Of a stretch of 64,000 bases of DNA, positions 25,462 through 38,400 are shown piece by piece. Below the pieces are notes generated by a model. The model was not told where the DNA came from. It did no database searches and saw only the letters and a program-made list of their open reading frames with translations. Origin of the DNA: Rhynchospora pubera (taxonomy: Eukaryota; Streptophyta; Magnoliopsida; Poales; Cyperaceae). Where the stretch lies: NCBI GenBank assembly GCA_028095005.1, contig CM051461.1:163962574-164026573 (forward strand). Direction: 5' to 3'. The first letter of the stretch is position 1. Each line of letters opens with the position of its first letter. The position numbers and the translations under genes are program-made.

Positions 25462-26352
25462 GTCTGAACTGGGAGCTGATATAGGACATCCTAGATATTT
25501 TGACATCCTAGACATCCCAGCGTCCTTTGGCCCAAAAGATAGTAGAGCTGGCCCAAACAATCGCGCCCTGCGATTTTAGCGTGTTACACGCGGACCACGC
25601 GACCCTAGGATGATTCTGAGATGCTGACGTCACTTAAAAATCGAGAGTACTTAAATTAGTGTAAAGGAGTATATAAATGTGAACTGGGAGTACATACTTT
25701 TTCATACGGGAGTATATAATTTTCAATACGGAAGTATATAATTTTTGGTAAAAACGTTCAAATAAGCATTCAATATATGAATTTGAAAATAAGAATAATC
25801 ATATAAAAATTAAAATATTAAGAGAGTAAATAATTCTACGTATGGGAGTATATACATTGACATATGGAATACATAATTAGCATTTAAAAAGCATACAAAA
25901 AAATGTACAAATAAGAATTGAAAATATTAAGTATATACTTTTTCTGAGAGGAGTACATACTTTTCCATACAGGATTATATAATTTTTGATCAAAACGTTC
26001 AAATAAGAATTCAATATATGAATTTGAAAATAAGAATAATCAGATAAAAATTGAAATATTAAGGAAGTAAATACTTCTCCGTAAGGGAGTATATACTTCT
26101 ACATATGGAATACCAAATTAACATTTAACAAGCAGACAAATTGTGCAAATAAGAATTCAATACAATAACAGAGTATATAATTCTTAAACATAGATTATAA
26201 ACTTTTCATCCAACCATGTTCAAATAAGAGTTATTCACCAAACGAAATTCACTCAACAAAAAATAAACAGCACCAAATTTTGTAATCTTCTCGGTCAACC
26301 ACCAAGTTCAGCTTGCTTCCTCAAGATCAAAGAGAACACACTCACTTGCAGA

Positions 26353-27560
26353 TCAAAATTTCGGCTTCACCTCATTAATAGGATCTAGTAGTAGCCGGTA
26401 AGCATCAACACGTTTATCGTCACTAACATTAATCTGCAAAATATAGAATTGTCCAATGTTAGAACAAACACACATGCCAGGTTCTTGATATGTACTCCGT
26501 TGTTAGATATTATTTACTCCCTTATCATATGTTTTATACTCCTTTAAGCCTATGCTAAATACCAAACACACCTGTCAGGTTCTTGATATGTACTCCCTTG
26601 TTAGATATTATTTACTCTCTTATACTATGTTTTGTACTCCTTTAAGATTATGCTAAAATACCAAACACACATGCCAGGTTCTTGATATGTACTCCCTTGT
26701 TAGATATTATTTACTCCCTTATCTTAAATTTTTTACTCCTTTAAGATTATGCTAAAATACCAAACACACTTATTAGGTTCTTGATATGTACTCTCTTGTT
26801 AGATATTATTTATTCCCTTATCTTATATTTTGTACTCCTTTAAGCCTATATTAGAACAACAAACAAACAACAAAGTTTCTTGTTATGTACTCTCTTGTTA
26901 GATATTATTTACTCTCTTATCCTATGTTTTGTACTCCTTTAATCATATGCTAAAATACCAAACACACCTATCAGGTTCTTGATATGTACTCCTTTGTTAC
27001 ATATTATTTACTCTCTTATCCTATGTTTTATACTCCTTTAAGCTTATATTAAAACAGCAAACAAAAAGCTTAAAGGAGTACAAAAAATGCAATATATTTT
27101 ATAATTAACAAATACATGATCCCTTATGTAAATTACCTGAGAAAATGGTACTGGCTTGTTAAGTAACTTGCAAATGAGAATCCTCAGGATGAACAGACCA
27201 CTATCTTCTGCTTTAAGTTGTTGTGGGATCTTCTCAAGCCATACACAACCCATGTCATTCCACCTTTGATCTCCTAATGTCCGCCAAACAAGAAAAGCTT
27301 TGATGCACTTAAGATCTGATTCAATCTTCTCAAACAAGACATTTACCTCCACTGTTGTGCAATAGACTTCATCCAAATTAGCTTTCTTATCAACAATGTA
27401 CATCCACCATTACATATTGTTGCTTGACACAACAAAGAGAAAATATGACTTATCAAAAGCAGGTCCTAGAAAATCAGGATTTGATTAGCCTCTGTAGGAA
27501 ATAGAACCCGTAGACAATGCTCGCTTCATATAGAAAACATATGAAAGTATGTAGAAAACA
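26353..27560 (-). pseudogene. Decayed Ulp1/SUMO-protease-like (peptidase C48) gene inside the 4.2-kb MULE
   Basis: The penultimate coding block (about 27560-27137) reads toward DFLGPAF, then FLFVVSS, then WWMYIVDKK, like the HW-x-VD region of Ulp1 proteases. It then gives IPQQLKAEDSGLFILRI, matching the family's PQQ-x5-DCG-F box. The catalytic Cys is replaced by Ser (EDSG), so activity is unlikely. An in-frame TAA precedes WWMYIVD and another stop lies further up. A good donor at 27137/27136 and acceptor at 26434/26433 join it in phase to a last exon (26433-26353) encoding INVSDDKRVDAYRLLLDPIN and a stop, the typical helical C-terminus. The intron is the minisatellite. These genes travel in MULEs and CACTA elements. 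The 5' end was not traced. Confidence 0.6.
26465..27065. repeat. Minisatellite, six tandem units of ~98-100 bp
   Basis: The phrase CAGGTTCTTGATATGTACTC recurs at 26478, 26576, 26675, 26774, 26872 (diverged) and 26972, a period of 98-100 bp. Each unit also holds TTAGATATTATTTACTC and TACTCCTTTAAG. A lone partial unit sits near 28410-28545. The array fills the intron between the last two exons of the Ulp1-like remnant. Confidence 0.88.
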
Positions 27561-28082
27561 ATAAGTCATTTAAACCTAATATTTTAGCCATATAACAATT
27601 GTACAATAAAGATAAATAAATACATCTACATGTAGAAATAATTACTCCTTTAATACTATTTATATACTCTCTGAGAGTTAAACATTTATGTAAATAATTA
27701 TCTTAGGTAAATAAACCCACACATGTAAATATTTACTCCTTCAGCATTATTTTATATACTCTCTGAGAGTTATATCCTTCATCCAAGGAATGATACATTA
27801 GTTTGTAATATCAGACTGCAACTATAAAATAACTCATAAGATACTCCTTTACTCCAAAAAATGATACTCACTTGCTAGAAAATAAATACTTCTAAAAGGT
27901 ATAAAACTATATACTTATTTAAAAACTGACATTCAATTTATACTTCTAAAAAGTACTCCTAAATATAAAATTATGTACTCACTTATTATACATTAGAAAA
28001 TAAATACAAACAGAAATGAGAGAAAATGGAAAATTATGAAAAAAAATGCAATGAAGGCCCGTGTGACAGATTAAAGAATTAA

Positions 28083-28170
28083 ATAATCAGGATTTGATTG
28101 GTCTATGTTGGAAATAGAACCAGTAGACAATGCTCTCTGCATACAGAAAACATATGAAAGTATGTGTGAT
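28083..28170 (-). repeat. Second copy of part of the Ulp1-like exon
   Basis: This segment matches 27472-27560 closely: both hold AATCAGGATTTGATT, a GACAATGCTC core and CATATGAAAGTATGTG. Here the minus-strand frame lacks one of the stops seen in the other copy. It looks like an internal tandem duplication within the MULE, about 610 bp away. Confidence 0.65.
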
Positions 28171-29759
28171 TCCTTTCCATTGTAATAACAATTATCCAAG
28201 GAAATATAGATCAAATTTAATTACCAGAACAAATGGGTCAATGCAAATTCATTTCTTCTTGCTCTTTACTTCTTTTTTAACGACCTTCAAGATAGATGAC
28301 ATGACCTGAAAAATCTAAAAAGATAATATATAAAATTTATATATATTATGCACTCCTTTCAATAACAAATTTTACTTCCTTATTACACAACACTTACTAA
28401 ACTATCTACACAGATATAAGAAATATGTACTCCCTTGTTGAATATTATTTACTCTCTTATCCTATATTTTGTACTCCTTTAAGCCTATACTAAAATATCA
28501 AACACACCGGCCAGGTTCTTGATATGTACTCTCTTGTTAGATATCATTGTAAACAATTCACAGTACTAACTACATAATTACAATATCAATATCTACTATT
28601 CTATGTTATATACTTCTTTGCAAAATATAATTTAATCCCTAGACGGGTACAAAAATTAATACACTGAATAAAGATGTCACAAAATAACTAATACCTATAA
28701 CGCTATATTATATACTCCTTTCAATAACAAATTTTACTTCCTTATTACATAACACTTACAAAACTATCTACACAGATACAAATAAAAATTATACAAATAA
28801 ATATTATTCTAGGATAACTACACTGTCATTCCCTTATAAACATATACAAAAATAACTAAGAATAATAGTTCTATTATCGTTGATAGGTTTCCAACCTAAA
28901 TGAACAGAAATGTAAATTTAATTATCCCTTTTTTATTTAAAAATACACACAAGTGCTTGCACTTTTAATGCGTAAAATGTTGTGCATATAGTTGAACTTG
29001 AAATAGAAGTAAGATCAGTATCTTGAAGAAACGATCTATTTGATTTCAAGTTCGTGTTTTAAATGTCAAAACGAAACTTGAAATCTGATCTGATCGAGAG
29101 TTGAACATAACAAAATCACAAACCAAACAGCAAAACACAAAAAATGCAAAAGGGATGAAGGTTGTGTGATCTCATCTAACCAAGATAGAGATAAACTAAC
29201 CTGATGGAGAATCGATGGCAAATGCGTGACATAAACGACAAAAAGAATTGCTTGAAATCTGATCTGATCGAAAATTAAAAATACCAAATCGCAAATCAAA
29301 CAGCTGGATCGAAAAATGCGAAAACGATTCAAATTTTGCAATCTGATTAGATCGAGATAACGATAAAATTACCTGATTTGTACGCTAGCAGTGGTAGAGA
29401 GAGAAAGGGGATCTCTCGATTTTGTAAAAAGAGGCTCGATCTAGCAACGAAAGCAAGCTTTGATCTTATCCAGAGAGAGCTTTTACGGAAATGATTTCGA
29501 AAAAATAGATAGCTGTCCCATCACATGTATTTCACGTGATTAAAAATATGATGATGGACTTTTAGATTGCAGCAAAGCCCATAAACTAGCAGCGCTTGTA
29601 GGATGGCAGGATGACATTTATAGAGGATGGCATATAGGATATCTCGTCTGAACTAGTACCTGATAATAGCTTGAAGTTTTTAATCGAGCCCAATATTTAA
29701 GAATAACTAGAACAGCCCGTTTTTCACATAGGAACTTCTCCCAAATTCTAAGCCTTCGC

Positions 29760-30116
29760 GTTTATTCTAAAAAACGGGCTTATATGCTCATTTAATATAG
29801 AATTATTATATATTTAAGTTCGGAAAGAATGAAATTAGAGATTAGCATCCACATGACCGCATGAAGACAAATTGGATGAAAGCAGATCGGTTACCTTGTC
29901 TTTTTAATTTTCATTGGTTAGTGGTGAAGAATCTTTTTTTTTTTGTCATTTTATTTCATTTATATTCTTATTTCTTCATTATTCTGACGCTTCTCACGTA
30001 CATACAGAAGTTAGATTAGACCATTAGTATTGCTAAGGATCCCTTTCATCAGATTGTTAAAACTTTTGACAGCCAGTGTCAATCTCTCTAAAAAGATTGT
30101 TCAAGCGATTAAAAAT
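29760..30116. repeat. Duplicated segment A, 3' of the NBS-LRR gene
   Basis: This sequence matches 59640-59957 in the same orientation. Shared blocks include GAAAGAATGAAATTAGAGAT, TTTTCATTGGTTAGTGGTGA and CAGCC…GTCAATCTCTCTAAAAA. The similarity stops sharply after AAGCGATTAAAA. No coding capacity is seen. Confidence 0.85.
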
Positions 30117-30646
30117 GGGCTGTATAAAGTTGTATTAAACTAATTTAGTCTCATTGCTATAACAAAATATACATATCGTGAATAGTTTTCTTTGTTAAAC
30201 TTGCTCTGACTTAATAAAACTGTATTTTGGCAATAATATATGATCAATAACTATTTTCTAGAATCAATCTGTAAACTAATCTCGGCCTACATAAGGCCTT
30301 GGTATATCTTGTAAATAAACAAATAAAAATAATAATAATTATTCTCATCATCAACGCAAAGCTACCAATCTCTGTTCCAAGTAACTAACAATAAGTAACA
30401 ATGTTCAAAAAAAAATAATAATAATAAATAACAATAAGCAACCGTAAACTGATACATAAACCATTCCCTGGCTGTATTACAAGAAACTAAACAACACTCA
30501 AAGCTAAATTAAACTTTCAAATTAAAGATAACTGAAATCCAGCGACTAAGATTTATTCGTTTTTGAAATTAAAGATGAAGAAACTGAGCACAGAAACGTG
30601 AAAATTTAGAGAAATCGGAAATGAGAAGCATCCAAATTACAGCAAG
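30117..30646 (-). other. 3' flank of the NBS-LRR gene
   Basis: AT-rich DNA with A-runs and TAATAA stretches. It probably contains the 3'UTR of the resistance-type gene, but no poly(A) site could be fixed. Confidence 0.45.
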
Positions 30647-33600
30647 CTAATAATGACGCCTCTCAGGCAGCCCCTCAGTTTTAATGAAAGGAACATGTTC
30701 ACATAGTTGGCGAATCTCTTCGACAGTGGTGGTGGCCTTCTCAGGATATGCATGCCAATACACGGTGTTAAGTTTAGTAAGGAATTTTAGCCCCTGAGGC
30801 AATTTCAGATTATCACAATACATCACTCTGAGCTGTTGTAGTACGGGCATGGCTCCCTTCTCGATGTGCAATTCCTCCAAGTTGGCTGAAAAGTTGAATT
30901 GAAGTCCTCGCAGACAAGCGAAGCCCAGAGATGGAAACATTATTTTTCCACCCACAAATTGTATATCTGAGAATACGAGAAAAATGAGTTTGGCCAGCTT
31001 TTCTAGCACTGCGATATGATGTTGCTGTATTTCTAAATCCCCCAAAATAAGTTGTGTGACGTTAATGAGGAATAGAGAAGAATCTGTGGCCTGGAAAGAG
31101 CCGCCTATCCCAAAGTATCCAAATTTTGTCAAATTGGCACAAAACGGAAATTCACTGGTGTCAATTAACAAGTCTCGTCCCGTCACCACCAGATCATCGA
31201 GCTTCTTTAGTGTGCACAAAAACTCAACAATTACCTCAATTTGCAATCTCTCGGTCATTGCGATACTAAAAGTACGCAAGTTGGGTAGATTAGGTAAATT
31301 ACCTTTAGCCCATGATTCTCTGTTTCTGATACCCATGAGTGTTTGTAGATTTTTTAGGCTAACCTTTGGTGGCGGTCCCAAAGAACCTCGCCCTGTAAAA
31401 CATGGAAAAATCACATGTCTTAATGTTTTGATGTTCCAGAAACAATCAGGCAAGTCCACAGTATCCTCGAAATTTTGGAATTCCAGTGTTTGTAGATTTC
31501 TCATTCTGCCAATGGAATTTTCAAAATCTAACACCTTGCTGTAAAACCGAGCATATCTCAATTGAGTAAATCTCTCAAAGCCGACAATTTTTATTTCGTC
31601 AGTGCACACAAATGGGTCTCTCATGTCACAAATTACTTTAATATTTCTATGGCTAGAGCAATTTGGAATGCACTCAGAGAAGAAGAGGGAACGAAGGTTC
31701 GGGTTTGTACGCTCCATTAATTCATCACAATTGGATTGATGAACTGCTATACGGCGTGCCTCGCTAAAATTTTGCTCATCAGTGTTTGAACACAGTGTCA
31801 AAAAATTTTCATCATGGGCTTTTTTTATGGCAACCTCACGTAAAAAATCATGCATACCAAAAAAAGTGATGGAACCGTCACACACTCCTCGTTGTAATAC
31901 TTGGATCATATTCCTGCAACATAAATAGAGTATATGAAATTTGTACTTATAGTGATAATAAAAAATATTGTTAAAAATTAACAAGTCGCTAACATATCTT
32001 CCTTGATTACTAATTAACTTTTAAGTCCGCTTTATGTTTTGCTAATATAATGAATAATGAGATGATCCAGGGTACTTTATGAAATATTTTCTTCCATTTT
32101 ATTTTGTCTTGTTTTTAAATATGATTTTTTGACAGCCAATTCAAATCATTCAATCTCTTTTACATATTGAAATCTTCTTACAAACAAAAATAAATATTTT
32201 TTCAATTTTGTATTATTTATTATGATATTTAACAAAAATACTATGATTAAAAGGATTTAAAGTTTCCAATTTGAACATATCATAACATATAGAAAAAAAA
32301 TGATATCTATCAAGATTCCAATATAGAAAAGAGATTAGAAGATTTGAATTGACCATAGAAATAGATTATAATAACCGAAGACGAAATAAAACTAACAGAT
32401 TATTTTGCAATACCATAGCCCATCTCAAAAATAAATATATAAAAGAAATTAAGAAAAGTCTCGTAACATGTGACGAAGATTGAAACATGTCAAATTATTT
32501 TCTTAAAATAATAACCACGATGACAAATAAAGTCAATGAACCATTGGTACCTCATTTTCCACATAAGTCAAGAGAACTTCTCGTTTGTAGAAAAACGACG
32601 TTCAATAGCTGAGAGAACTTATGCCCTAAAAAGATATAATTTCATCGCACTTTAGAATTTCTTTTGTAATAATTATATTCAGATATTTTATCTTGAAAAA
32701 AAAACATCACATTTATGATTTCTTTTAAACCACTTGATCACTACAAACACATGAAAAATCAATATTTTCGACTTGTATTATCGATAAATCATAAAATAAA
32801 GGGTTAATTAGATTTATGCCACCGTGAAAATTCGAAATTAGTAAAATGCCATCTATGCCATTACAAAATAGTAAAAATTAGTTTTTTGCCACCGAAAAAT
32901 TCATTTGCCAATTTTACCCTTTTAAATATGCCACTACAGAAATTTAAAATTAGAAAAATGCCATCGTTAAATGAAAAATTAGTTTGATGCCACTACAAAA
33001 CTTTGAAATTAGAAAAATATCATGTATTTTGATATAAAATGATTTCTAAGAATATTTTGTAAATGTGTGTATTTCAATCCAAGGCCAAGCTACTATATTT
33101 ATTTCAAAATAATTCAAACAAAAAACATTTATATGTTTGGATGGAAAATGTAATAATGAGAATAATGTTAGGTATATTATATTTTACACGGATTAACAAA
33201 ACAATGTGAATATTTTTTTTTAACATCAAACTAAAGGAGATTAATTAATTTAAAAAATAACAACCATCTTAATGATTGCCGTATAAATTATGCCAAGCTA
33301 TATAGAGGTAGCATTTGAAAATTTTTAGTGTTTTTATTTCACCGTAATTTTTTTTATTTATTAAAAGGACGGTTTGGGAATTTTTAAAAATAATGAGAGA
33401 TTTCAGGATGTCATTTTTAGTATTTAATCATTTTAGGAATAAGATAATGGCATATATCTAATTTACAAAATTTGATGATGGCATAAATCTAATTAACAAT
33501 CTAACAGTGGCATAAAACTAATTAATCCTAAAATAAATAATACTTGTGATATTATTATTATCATTATTATTATTATTATTAGTTACAAAATTAAAGCCAG

Positions 33601-35394
33601 ACTGATAATATTAAATTGATAGTTACTTTTTAAATTAACATAAACCAAAATAAAAAAAAATAAATTTTGCGATTCTAAGTCAAATAGTCGATATTGTTAA
33701 AAAAAAATAATAAAACAAAAACTGACGAGTTGTGTATGAGGTTGGTTGTCTTGATTAATTGTGAGCACGAGGGTGGAAAGTTCTTTTCGAAGTTGGGATA
33801 TTAGCCGCACGTAAGATGCTTTGGAAAATCTAGTACGAAAATTAATTTATTCTGTGTCCTATAAGTAGAAAATAGTTGGACTACGGTTAATTTACGAAGT
33901 AATCCGTATATTTTACCTCGTCCTTGTTTTTCAAAATCTAATCTTTTTACTGTTGATATAAATAGTTCATTTTTTTCGTATTAGAATCTCATTAGAAATC
34001 AGATTTCACATTTTTTTTAAACTTTTTTTTGCACTATATTATTACATTTTTAAATTGAATGGCTTAGAATGTTCAAACTTCAAAGTATAGTGTTTTTGAA
34101 ATGTCATAAAATAGAGTAAAAATTTTTGAAAAAAAAATATAAATTTTGATTTCTAAGAAGATTTCAATATGTAGAAGAGATTGAATGATTCAGATGGGCC
34201 GTATAAAACTTAATTTTTGAAAAACAATGACAAAGTAAACTGTAAGGATTTTTTTTTTTTTTGCAAAGTATCGTAGCCTAACTAAAAAAAAAAAAAAGCC
34301 TAATAGAGTATTGAAAAATTGAGTGATACCTTTTTGCAAGATCTTCTAAGAAATCTCCAGCTGTATCTTCTAATGTGCTCCCATCCTCCTGAGGTATTAG
34401 ACCCTCTGCAATCCACATCCGTTGCAAGGGTAGAGCTTCAATCTCGTAATCTTCGGGAAAAATAGCAAAATACATGAAACAAGATTTAAGTGCAAATGGT
34501 AGGTAATCATAGCTACTGGCTAAGACCTCACTGATTTTATTTCCAACACCATGCTGACTTATTCGTTTCATGACTCTTTCCCAAGCATCATGAGTTGGTT
34601 CTTCATTTGATAAGATACCGCCTAAAATTACCAATGCCAAAGGCAGACCACCACATATTTTGATGAATAGTTCAGAAATTTCAGATAGGTTATTAGTGTA
34701 ATATTCACTGGGGTTTTGAGGAAGTGCCTTTTTGAGAAAAAGTTCAAGGCATAATTCATGAGGTAAGGGTTCAAGGTGGTGTACGATGTGTGCTGCGTCA
34801 ACCATCGTTGCGACATCCTCGAATCGGGAGGTCATGAGTACTCTACTTCCATTATTATTCGGTAGGACTTTTCTTAATTCAGCCCATAAGTTCTCCGACC
34901 AAACGTCGTCCAGAACTATGATGTATCTTTTACCATTGAGACATTCATAAAGGTCGTTAAGATGGTGTCCTTCCAAGCTGGGTGGCGGCTCTATTTTAAG
35001 TTGTTCAGCTATGCTTCTTATGATATTTAATAATTCGAAACTCTGAGACACTGTTATCCACAAGTGAAAGCCGAAATTTCTTCTGATATCAGGGCTGCAA
35101 ACAAAATGAATAGAAAATAAATCTTGTAGAATCGTAGTAGATAAAATCTCGAGTCGAGCACTATGATGTATATGCGAAATATATTGACTGAGTTGTTTAA
35201 TATATTGATGCACTTTTTAGTTGTAACATGTGAATACAAAATAGTATGAGTAATGCTAAAGTCAAATACGTTTGACATTTGAATCCGTTAAACGCAATGA
35301 AATCTTAATTTTGAAAATTATTATTGTCAATTCAAATCGCTCAATTTGCTCTCCATGATGAAATCTTTCTAGAGATCAAGTTATATATATATAT

Positions 35395-35440
<46 letters not shown>

Positions 35441-38400
35441 CTAAAGTGCCATAGATGTCTTTTTTGAGACATTTTTTTTAAGATCCGAAATTCAATCGGT
35501 CAATCCAAACCGTTCAAATTGATCAGCATATTGAAATACCATCGGAGACCAAATTTTACATTTTTTTTGTATTTATTTTGATATGTTCAAATTGGAGGGT
35601 CTGAAATACTCCAATTATAACGTTTTCTAAAAATTTCATAATAAATAGCAAAAAATTTTGAAAAAATGTAAAATTTGATCTCCAAGGGTATTTTAATATG
35701 GTGAATAACTTAAACGGTTTAGATTGAGTATTTGAATTTTGAATCTCGAAAAACGACTCTATGGTACGGGACCCTTTGTGCCATCTATGGCACATTAGCC
35801 ATCCTCTATATATATATATATATATATTTAATTTTTTACTATTTTATTGGATTTTAGAAAATCCTTAATCCAATTAGTTTCAAACAATCCATTTTTTATC
35901 AAAAAAATTCAAATAATAGCTAAAATTGTGAAATAAAATTACAAAATTTGATATTCAAGATAATTTTATTATGAAGATCACATTTAACTGTTTGGATTGT
36001 CCATTTGAATTTTCAACAATTGTGTCAGATTACATTTGGCGTCAAATGGATTTGATTTTTGCATTACGGAAATAATATTGTTGCCAATTAAGGTAAATAC
36101 AGTCCTTGATGAAATCCAACCCAAATTCTGATATGGACTTTCCTTCATTAGGGACCTAAAAACATTACTATATTTATAATTTTTATGTTTACATTTTTTT
36201 ATTTCTGTCATTTTTTTATTTTAGATTACTATATTTAAAATAGAGAAAGTTTAATATACACTATAGTGCATAGGAGTTTCTATGCACCGTGAATTTTTTC
36301 AAAGGTATTTTTATAAATTGACAAATCTAATTTAACCAATCTAATCTATATATTAAAATCTCATAGCAAACCAAATTTTACAATTTTTTTTATTTTATTA
36401 CTATTTTTTTCGAATTTTTTAAAACATGTCATTTTTGGAATGTTATACTATTTACAACATTCCAAAAATGTCATGTTTTAAAAAATTCGAAAAAAATAGT
36501 AATAAAATCTCAAAAATTGTAAAATTTGGTTTGCTATGAGATTTCAATATGTAGATTAAATTGGTTAAATTAGATTTGTCAATTTACAAAAATATACCCG
36601 AAAAAGTCCGTGGTGCATAGAAACTCCTATGCACTATAGTGCATATTAAACGATCCATGTACCGGTAACCGTTGCATCCAATTAATTGGCATGCTTGATT
36701 GGATGCTTTGAAACGCTGACACAAGAGGAAGTAAATGGGCATTTTGATCATAGTATGAAGTTGCTCAAATATAATTAGCTACGGAGCTGATCAAATAGAG
36801 TCTGATTAAGAATTCATCTCGTTGAAAACATTTTGATATATTAAAGGGATATAGATTTTGTTTCCAAGTATTAAGAGTCTTTTATTTTGATAATAATTGA
36901 TAAAGAGTAAATGGACTGAATATATCCGAACTAGTAGCCATGGAGTTAGGTAACTCAACTATGAATATTTCAAACCTAGCCAACAAGGTTCTACAATTGC
37001 ATTTATATATAAAACAATTAGATATTTTTAAACATAAGGGCAAGATCGTCAATTACAAGCAATGATTCATTTCCTCCTAAATTTTCATATGGTTTTGATC
37101 ACTAAATTTCAATTCTCTTCAATTCTTCTTAAATTCATTATGATCACCAAATTTCAATTGAAAATCATTTCGTTTGAATTCTATTCTAGTGAAATGAAAT
37201 GAACTCTTGACATAGCATAAACCATTTATTGCAACTCGTCACTAGTAGAGTTGTGATTTGAGATGAGAGACTTCGTCAAGTGGTATTAGAGCACTTGTTG
37301 GACAACCACCTTTGCTCTTGCATGAAGTTGTATCCTCATAATCCATTTCTTTTTGTATATTTTTTTGTTTGAAAAATATGAAAACCTAAATTTTAATCGT
37401 GCAAAGCGTCGTAATTGTAGCTAGTTAATATAATATTGGATATTTGGATCACATAATTTATATGTCAATTTCTTTTCTTTTATTTTGTCAATAGAAAGTT
37501 ACAAACACATTGCTCTGTTTTTTTTTTTTTAATTCAACATTGCTATGATGAAAAATCCAATTTTCATAGATATTTGAAATAATAATTTTTAATGCTAAAA
37601 CAAAAAACAAACTTTTTGTTCTTGGTTATGGATATGAATTAAGTTATAAATTTTGTTATGCATTCTGAGGTAATGTATGTGCTTGAAAAATAGCAATCAA
37701 ACAACAGGCAAATATTCAAGGTTCCGTTCGGATAAGGTGTGGAAAAAAGAGAAGAAGTGGGAAGAAGTATTGTGTAACTTTATGAAGAGTTTTATTGTTT
37801 ATAATAAATTTATTTTTTTATTCTCTTATTCTCTTCTTCCCAAATGAAATTCAAACGGAGCCCAAAAGAATTGAATCTAGCGATGAAATATGGTAAGACT
37901 GAATACCTATTGTATATTTTTTTCGCAAGAGTAGTTTTTCCGGCTCCACCTTGAGCCACAATTGAGATGACATGAAGTCTTCTACTGTCTTGGTCTAGCA
38001 ATTTCTGTACAATGTTGTCCCTGTCTTTGTCAAACCCAACAACGTCCGGATCGTCATTGTCAGGTACTATGATCTGCTTTGGCCGCCGAATCCCCACATC
38101 TCCACCGTTATCACCCAAGCTGTTGACATCCCAGATATCTCTGCTTCGTTCGATTTCATCGATCCTTTTTTCAATCTCCTCTATCGTGTTTCCGAGGCTG
38201 TGAAGTTCTGGCAATTTTGTAGGTTTTCTCAGCCACCTCTTGATAGTATTCTTCACCTTTGGACAGCATCCTTCTAATGCCCGCCGTTCTTGGGCATCGA
38301 GCTCTAACGAGAGGTAGAAGTCTATAACATCTTCAATATCATAGGTAACATCCCTGACTAGCTTCACCCAATACTTCTGCCTCTCATTTAACCGACGACT

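Larger units (their letters stand above)
25471..29645 (-). mobile_element. Mutator-like element (4.2 kb) carrying an Ulp1-like protease remnant
   Basis: A perfect 9-bp direct repeat GTCTGAACT lies at 25462-25470 and 29646-29654. The ends are related but degenerate, with CATCCT words repeated: left …GACATCCTAGACATCCC, right reverse-complement …GTCATCCTGCCATCC. Inside are a decayed C48/Ulp1-like coding region on the minus strand, a ~98-bp minisatellite and many short GGAGTATAT / TACTCC repeats. No MURA transposase was seen. Known plant MULEs of the Kaonashi kind carry an Ulp1-like gene with poor terminal repeats; assignment to that group is inference. Confidence 0.72.

Noticed and set aside
26465..27065. 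Regular repeat spacing suggesting a CRISPR-like array
   Set aside because: The ~98-bp units are repeated along most of their length with no unique spacers, and the context is a plant transposon intron: a minisatellite.
31056..31544. 162-codon plus frame opposite the NBS-LRR exon 3
   Set aside because: Antisense shadow of the leucine-rich repeat exon, without a domain of its own.
37281..37292. Primer-binding-like TGGTATTAGAGC, hinting at an LTR retrotransposon in NBS-LRR intron 1
   Set aside because: No LTR pair, gag frame or polypurine tract is seen; one mismatch to the site could be chance. Kept only as a note in the intron entry.
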